Source of the DNA: an uncultured Eubacteriales bacterium
GTDB lineage: Bacteria > Bacillota > Clostridia > Oscillospirales > Butyricicoccaceae
Reading direction: 5' to 3'
Assembly (NCBI GenBank): GCA_934675045.1
Contig: CAKUPI010000125.1
Location: 1-5,658, forward strand
Length of the DNA: 5,658 nt
The notes under the pieces were generated by a model. It was not told the origin of the DNA and ran no database searches. It saw nothing but the letters and a program-made list of their open reading frames with translations. Position numbers and translations under genes: made by a program. This document shows, piece by piece, positions 1 through 5,658 of this stretch; within the stretch, counting starts at the first letter, position 1, and the number at the start of each line of letters is the position of its first letter.

Positions 1-1553
1 GGGCAGGAGAGGGCGTTTTGATCGTCGAAACCGAGCGGGAACTGTCGGATGCGTGCGAAAAACTGTCAGAAGTCCCCATCGCCGTCGTCGTGCAAACGAC
101 CTTTCAAAGAAAAATCTACGATCAGTTTGTAAATAAATTAAAAAACACTTGTAATGACCCCTTGTTTTTTGATACAATATGTAAAGCTACTGATGAGCGC
201 CAGAGCGAGGCCTATCGGTTAGCATCCAAATCCGACGCAGTCGTCGTGATAGGAGACCGCCAAAGCAGCAACACCAAAAGCCTGTTTGAGCTCTGCCGGA
301 GCGTCTGCCCGCGAACGGTGCAGATTGAATCGGTTGACGAGCTGTCCCCCGCGCTGCTGGAAGGCGTACAGAGTCTTTTTATCACAGCTGGCGCGTCTAC
401 GCCGGATTTGATCATTAAGGAGGTAAGCAACAAGATGAGCGACGAAATCAAAATCAACGAAAACGAAAGCTTCGAAGAGCTTTTGGAGCAATCTCTCAAA
501 ACTTTACATACAGGAGAAAAGGTTAAGGGTATTATCACCCAAATCAACAACACGGATATCCATGTTGATCTGGGCGTTAAGCAGGCCGGTTACATCCCCA
601 CCACCGAACTGAGCGACGACCCGAGCTTTAACCTGGCTGAAAGCATTCACATCGGCGACGAAATCGAAGCCTATGTCATGCGCGTCAACGACGTCGAAGG
701 ACTTGTCATGCTGTCCAAGAAGCGTCTGGATGCTGTAAAGAACTGGGAAAAGCTCGAGCAGGCTGTCGAAAGCAAGGAAGCGCTGACCGGCACGATCGTC
801 GACCAGAACAAGGGCGGCGTTGTCGCCATGGTTCTGGGCATCCGCGTGTTCATTCCCGCCAGCCAGACCGGTCTGCCCCGCGAGGCCAGCTTTGATTCCC
901 TGATGAAGACGACCCAGAAGATCCGCATCACCGAGGTCAACCGCCAGCGCCGCCGTGTCGTCGGCTCCATCAAGGCCCTGCTGGCTGAGCAGCGCCGCGA
1001 AGCCGCCAACAAGATTTGGGAAACCATCGAAGTGGGCAGCAAGTACACCGGCACCGTCAAGTCCTTCACCAGCTATGGCGCCTTTGTCGATATCGGCGGC
1101 GTCGACGGCATGGTTCACATTTCCGAGCTCTCCTGGAGCCGCGTCAAGCACCCCTCTGACGTTCTGCAGATTGGCCAGCAGATCGAGGTGTACGTCATTG
1201 CGCTGGATACCGAGAAGAGAAAAATTTCCCTCGGCTACCGTCTGCCCGGCGACAATCCCTGGACCAAGTTTGAGGCCGCCTGCAAGGTGGGCGACGTCGT
1301 TCCGGTCAAAATCGTCAAGTTCATGCCCTTCGGCGCCTTTGCCGAGGTCATGCCCGGCGTTGACGGCCTGATTCATATTTCGCAGATCGCCGACCGCCGC
1401 ATCGGCCGTCCCGAAGAGGTTCTGACCATCGGCGAGACGGTTGACGCCAAGATCATCGAAATCGACAGCGAAAAGAAGAAGATCTCCCTGAGCATCCGCG
1501 CCCTGCTGGACGGAAGCCATCAGGAAGAGAGCGGCGAAAACATCGAGGCCTAA
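1..1553 (+). CDS. ispH: IspH-S1 fusion: HMBPP reductase C-terminal part joined to a four-domain S1 protein (5' partial)
   Basis: The N-terminal half of this bifunctional protein lies before the window. The frame is open from base 3, and the TTG at 18 is an internal Leu in a typical IspH stretch (GEGVLIVETE), not a start. IspH reduces HMBPP to IPP and DMAPP, the last step of the MEP isoprenoid pathway, using a [4Fe-4S] cluster. Visible are the third cluster cysteine (ICKAT, Cys codon 180-182), the diphosphate-binding SSN (264-272) and ITAGAS (Ser codon 396-398); the first two cluster cysteines would lie upstream. From about 435 an S1 protein follows, with four S1/OB domains at roughly 513-731, 783-986, 1035-1247 and 1284-1508. 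The last two are the most canonical (GAFVDIGGVDGMVHIS; GAFAEVMPGVDGLIHIS), and the protein ends in an acidic tail. Such fusions are known in Clostridia. S1 is thought to bind mRNA; whether a Firmicutes-type S1 acts on the ribosome is less certain. The identity is very safe. Confidence 0.95.
   Translation, partial: AGEGVLIVETERELSDACEKLSEVPIAVVVQTTFQRKIYDQFVNKLKNTCNDPLFFDTICKATDERQSEAYRLASKSDAVVVIGDRQSSNTKSLFELCRSVCPRTVQIESVDELSPALLEGVQSLFITAGASTPDLIIKEVSNKMSDEIKINENESFEELLEQSLKTLHTGEKVKGIITQINNTDIHVDLGVKQAGYIPTTELSDDPSFNLAESIHIGDEIEAYVMRVNDVEGLVMLSKKRLDAVKNWEKLEQAVESKEALTGTIVDQNKGGVVAMVLGIRVFIPASQTGLPREASFDSLMKTTQKIRITEVNRQRRRVVGSIKALLAEQRREAANKIWETIEVGSKYTGTVKSFTSYGAFVDIGGVDGMVHISELSWSRVKHPSDVLQIGQQIEVYVIALDTEKRKISLGYRLPGDNPWTKFEAACKVGDVVPVKIVKFMPFGAFAEVMPGVDGLIHISQIADRRIGRPEEVLTIGETVDAKIIEIDSEKKKISLSIRALLDGSHQEESGENIEA
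149..178 (+). promoter_or_regulatory. Candidate internal sigma-A promoter inside the ispH part
   Basis: TTGTAA (149-154, 4 of 6 to the -35 consensus) is followed after 18 bases by TACAAT (173-178, 5 of 6 to the -10). The -10 is preceded by TGA, which makes it an extended -10. It sits in a markedly AT-rich island (about 127-185) in an otherwise GC-rich gene and uses uncommon codons (ACA ATA TGT) where the protein would allow others. A transcript from here would start near 185 and carry the internal S1 start at 435. The match is by eye, and AT-rich coding sequence produces such matches by chance. Confidence 0.35.
417..437 (+). promoter_or_regulatory. Internal ribosome binding site and in-frame ATG at the IspH/S1 junction
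   Basis: AAGGAGGT (417-424) is a full match to the anti-Shine-Dalgarno complement. It lies 10 bases before ATG 435-437, which is in frame with the fusion. Translation from here would give a free 372-residue S1 protein starting MSDEIKINE, close in length to the stand-alone Bacillus S1 homologue YpfD (about 380 residues). The site falls exactly between the last IspH residues (PDLIIKEVSNK) and the typical S1 N-terminus. That such a site is used is inference; the sequence match itself is direct. Confidence 0.65.
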
Positions 1554-1576
1554 GCGCCTTTCGTCTGCATGCCGTC

Positions 1577-1611
1577 AAACGCACCGTACATTTTGTGCGG
1601 TGCGTTTTTTT
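1577..1611 (+). terminator. Intrinsic terminator after ispH-S1
   Basis: The 10-base arm 1577-1586 pairs perfectly with 1598-1607. Four further pairs (1587-1590 with 1594-1597, one of them G-U) extend it to about 14 pairs around a TTT loop. Seven T residues (1605-1611) follow. It starts 23 bases after the fusion stop codon and separates that gene from yunB. Confidence 0.93.
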
Positions 1612-1685
1612 GCCCGAAAGAACCCTGCGTTCAGACGAATATGGCACGGGAAAACGGGCCGAAGCCGAAAACCCTCTGCTTTTTT

Positions 1686-1714
1686 GCACATTTTCCGGCT
1701 TTTCTGAATACACT
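1686..1714 (+). promoter_or_regulatory. Candidate sigma-E promoter for yunB
   Basis: GCACATT (1686-1692) matches the sigma-E -35 consensus KMATATT at 6 of 7. After 14 bases, AATACACT (1707-1714) matches the -10 consensus CATACAHT at 7 of 8. yunB belongs to the sigma-E regulon in Bacillus subtilis, so the context fits. Transcription would begin near 1721, leaving a leader of only about 16 bases with the ribosome site almost at the 5' end, which is tight. The consensus sequences are recalled, not searched. Confidence 0.5.
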
Positions 1715-1721
1715 GATTCAG
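1704..1721. repeat. Short perfect inverted repeat in front of yunB
   Basis: CTGAAT (1704-1709) and ATTCAG (1716-1721) are perfect inverted copies separated by six bases. The repeat covers the candidate sigma-E -10 and reaches the expected transcription start, just before the ribosome binding site. It could be an operator half-site pair or chance; six-base arms are short. Confidence 0.35.
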
Positions 1722-1722
1722 A

Positions 1723-1736
1723 AAGGTGGTGGAGCT

Positions 1737-1739
<3 letters not shown>
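1723..1739 (+). promoter_or_regulatory. Ribosome binding site that fixes the yunB GTG start
   Basis: AAGGTGG (1723-1729) differs by one base from AAGGAGG and lies seven bases before GTG 1737-1739. It decides the start: the open frame continues upstream to an ATG at 1569, but that ATG precedes the terminator hairpin, and the extra 56 codons look nothing like the family. Confidence 0.8.
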
Positions 1740-4455
<2,716 letters not shown>

Positions 4456-4464
4456 CGGATTTTC

Positions 4465-4492
4465 AAAGACCGCCATAGGGCGGTCTTTTTTT
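4465..4492 (+). terminator. Intrinsic terminator after ligA
   Basis: The arm 4465-4474 pairs perfectly with 4479-4488 (10 pairs) around the four-base loop ATAG, with seven T residues at 4486-4492. It begins nine bases after the ligA stop and insulates ligA from the spoIIIA operon. Confidence 0.95.
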
Positions 4493-4496
4493 CTTG

Positions 4497-4525
4497 TCAT
4501 AAAGGATTCGGACAGGCAATATACT
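4497..4525 (+). promoter_or_regulatory. Candidate sigma-E promoter for the spoIIIA operon
   Basis: TCATAAA (4497-4503) matches the sigma-E -35 KMATATT at 5 of 7. After 14 bases, AATATACT (4518-4525) matches the -10 CATACAHT at 6 of 8. The spacer is the same length as in the candidate before yunB, and spoIIIA is a classic sigma-E operon. A start near 4532 would give a leader of about 40 bases. A sigma-A reading (TTGTCA 4494-4499 with TATACT 4520-4525) needs a 20-base spacer and is less likely. Confidence 0.5.
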
Positions 4526-4571
4526 GTAACGAAAAGAAGACAAGCCAAGAAGCGGAAAGCGAGGGAAGGTC

Positions 4572-5543
4572 ATGACGCAGCAGGAGAGCCATAAACAGTT
4601 TATGACAGCGGCGGGGCTTTTGCCCGAACGCCTGTGGCGCGCCGCGTTTACCCTTTCGCCCGAAGAGCGGGAAAAAACGGAGGAGTTTCGCCTGCGCGTC
4701 GGCCGCCCTTTCTGCGCTCTGTGCGCCGGACGGCGGCATGTGCTGGCCGAGGACGTCAGCCGCGAGGAATTGGATGAGCTGCTGCAGCGCGCGACGCGCT
4801 CGTCGGTGCACACATATCTGGAGCAAATCCGTCAGGGCTTCCTCACCGTGCCGTCGGGGCATCGGCTGGGGCTTGCGGGGGAGATTGCGAAAAAAGACGG
4901 GAGCATCGTCAACCTGCGGGCTTTTTCTTCGTGCAACCTTCGCATCGCCCGGCAGATGGTGGGGCTGGCCGACGATCTGTGCCGCAGGCTGTACCCGCAC
5001 GCCTTCAAAAGCACCCTGATCATCGCGCCGCCCGGCGGGGGAAAGACCACGCTGCTGCGTGACATGGTTCGCATTTTGTCGCAGCGGCTGACGCTGTCCC
5101 TTGCCGACGAGCGCATGGAGGTGGCGGCCTGCCGCGACGGTCAGCCGCAATTCGACGTCGGGCTGTGCGACGTGATGTCGGGCGGGGAAAAGAGCGAGGT
5201 CGTCGCCATGCTGCTGCGCTCCATGTCGCCGCAGGTCATTGCTCTCGATGAAATTACCAGCCAACAGGACGCCGCGGCGCTCGTCGCCGCTTCGTATACC
5301 GGATGCCGGTTTTTAACGACGCTGCACACCAGTCGGGCAGAGGAGCTGATGCACCGGCCGGCGTACCGCCTGCTGATGGAGCAGCGGATTTTCAGCTACA
5401 TCATCGAAATACAGGTGCATGAAGGCGTTCGAAGCTATCATGTGTTTGCGGAAGGAGGCGAGGGTTGTGATCAAGCTGCTGGGGGCCGTGCTCATTGCGG
5501 GCTCGTGCTCGGTGGTCGGGTTTTCTATGAGCAGCCGGCTTAA
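4572..5543 (+). CDS. spoIIIAA: Stage III sporulation protein AA, secretion-type ATPase
   Basis: SpoIIIAA is the cytosolic ATPase of the SpoIIIA-SpoIIQ channel linking mother cell and forespore during engulfment. It is related to type II/IV secretion ATPases. The frame gives 323 residues. The N-terminal part contains EEFRLRVGRPF and a conserved stretch around GHRLGLAGEI. Walker A is APPGGGKTT (152-160, catalytic Lys158), with Ala in place of the usual first Gly. A DERMEV motif follows. Walker B is VIALDE, with Asp226 and Glu227, and TTLHTS (249-254, His252) is the secretion-ATPase histidine region. The ATG is preceded by GAGGGA six bases upstream, a moderate ribosome site. The last 26 or so residues (CDQAAGGRAHCG onward) overlap spoIIIAB in another frame and look like out-of-frame translation; see the finding on a possible one-base deletion. 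Recognition of the gene is firm; the true C-terminus is uncertain. Confidence 0.95.
   Translation: MTQQESHKQFMTAAGLLPERLWRAAFTLSPEEREKTEEFRLRVGRPFCALCAGRRHVLAEDVSREELDELLQRATRSSVHTYLEQIRQGFLTVPSGHRLGLAGEIAKKDGSIVNLRAFSSCNLRIARQMVGLADDLCRRLYPHAFKSTLIIAPPGGGKTTLLRDMVRILSQRLTLSLADERMEVAACRDGQPQFDVGLCDVMSGGEKSEVVAMLLRSMSPQVIALDEITSQQDAAALVAASYTGCRFLTTLHTSRAEELMHRPAYRLLMEQRIFSYIIEIQVHEGVRSYHVFAEGGEGCDQAAGGRAHCGLVLGGRVFYEQPA
5452..5469 (+). promoter_or_regulatory. Ribosome binding site that fixes the spoIIIAB GTG start
   Basis: AAGGAGG (5452-5458), a perfect site, lies eight bases before GTG 5467-5469 and inside the end of spoIIIAA. It favours this start over an in-frame ATG at 5440, which would add nine charged residues before the hydrophobic N-terminus and would place the ribosome site within the coding sequence. 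Confidence 0.85.
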
Positions 5544-5658
5544 CACGCGCGTCGCCGCGCTCAAAAGCTTTTTGGGCGCCGTTCAGCTTTTGCAGGCGGA
5601 AATCGTTTTCCGGCAGTCGGCGCTGCCCGACATCCTGCCGCTGGTGGTACGGGAATGC
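5467..5658 (+). CDS. spoIIIAB: Stage III sporulation protein AB (3' partial)
   Basis: The first 64 codons are visible; the rest lies beyond the window end (the family is about 170 residues). The N-terminus MIKLLGAVLIAGSCSVVGFSMS is a membrane segment of the SpoIIIAB type, followed by a predicted cytoplasmic helical region with the typical pattern RVAALKSFLGAVQLLQAEIVF and a conserved proline (SALPDILP). SpoIIIAB resembles the GspF-type inner-membrane protein of type II secretion and works with the ATPase SpoIIIAA in the mother-cell membrane of the SpoIIIA-SpoIIQ channel. Its GTG start lies inside the spoIIIAA frame, with a perfect ribosome site, so the two are cotranscribed and probably translationally coupled. 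More spoIIIA genes are expected downstream. Confidence 0.9.
   Translation, partial: MIKLLGAVLIAGSCSVVGFSMSSRLNTRVAALKSFLGAVQLLQAEIVFRQSALPDILPLVVREC

Noticed and set aside
18..20. TTG at 18 as the start of the first gene
   Set aside because: The frame is open to the window edge and bases 3-47 encode a typical internal IspH stretch, so the gene begins upstream.
764..771. Spo0A-box-like TGTCGAA within the S1 coding region
   Set aside because: It lies deep inside a coding sequence with no promoter nearby, and a seven-base match is expected by chance.
504..1520. Long minus-strand frame opposite the S1 part (338 codons)
   Set aside because: It is a shadow of strongly biased GC-rich S1 coding on the + strand. 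Its composition is rich in Asp/Gly/Ala/Leu with no recognisable family, and the + strand product is certain.
1612..1685. Possible small RNA or riboswitch between the first terminator and the yunB promoter
   Set aside because: I see no convincing hairpin set, promoter or second terminator in this short stretch.
1569..1736. N-terminal extension of yunB to the ATG at 1569
   Set aside because: That start lies before the terminator hairpin, has no ribosome site and encodes residues unlike the family. GTG 1737 has a good ribosome site and gives a normal length.
4497..5264. Minus-strand frame opposite spoIIIAA (255 codons)
   Set aside because: It is antisense to the conserved ATPase motifs and is explained by codon bias on the + strand.

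Overview
The window reads as ordinary chromosome from an endospore-forming member of the Firmicutes, class Clostridia, with moderately high GC. Three things point there: an IspH (HMBPP reductase) fused to a four-domain S1 protein, which is known from Clostridia; the sporulation genes yunB and spoIIIAA-spoIIIAB; and an NAD-dependent DNA ligase. An Oscillospiraceae/Ruminococcaceae-like source is my best guess, from general resemblance only. All genes lie on the + strand. I see no mobile element, CRISPR array, tRNA, rRNA or phage gene, and no sign of an undescribed multi-gene system.

Layout. Positions 1-1553 hold the 3' part of the ispH-S1 fusion; its N-terminal part lies upstream of the window. 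A strong intrinsic terminator follows (1577-1611). A 125-base gap (1612-1736) carries a candidate sigma-E promoter and a short inverted repeat before yunB (1737-2444). A 40-base gap and the end of yunB carry a good candidate sigma-A promoter for ligA (2485-4455). A second strong terminator (4465-4492) closes that unit. A second candidate sigma-E promoter then precedes spoIIIAA (4572-5543). spoIIIAB begins at 5467 inside the spoIIIAA frame and runs off the window end.

How the genes fit together. The isoprenoid enzyme/S1 fusion and ligA are housekeeping genes. yunB, spoIIIAA and spoIIIAB are mother-cell sporulation genes, and both candidate sigma-E promoters sit directly in front of them with the same 14-base spacer. 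With no terminator between yunB and ligA, ligA may also be read from the yunB promoter during sporulation.

The most interesting signals are in regulation and gene structure. Inside the ispH-S1 frame there is a perfect Shine-Dalgarno followed by an in-frame ATG exactly at the fusion junction, an abrupt switch of lysine codons at the same place, and an AT-rich candidate internal promoter upstream. Together these suggest that S1 is also made as a free 372-residue protein. The spoIIIAA frame overlaps spoIIIAB by 77 bases, whereas one extra G in a GGG run would restore a 4-base stop/start overlap. This suggests a recent single-base deletion or a sequence error.
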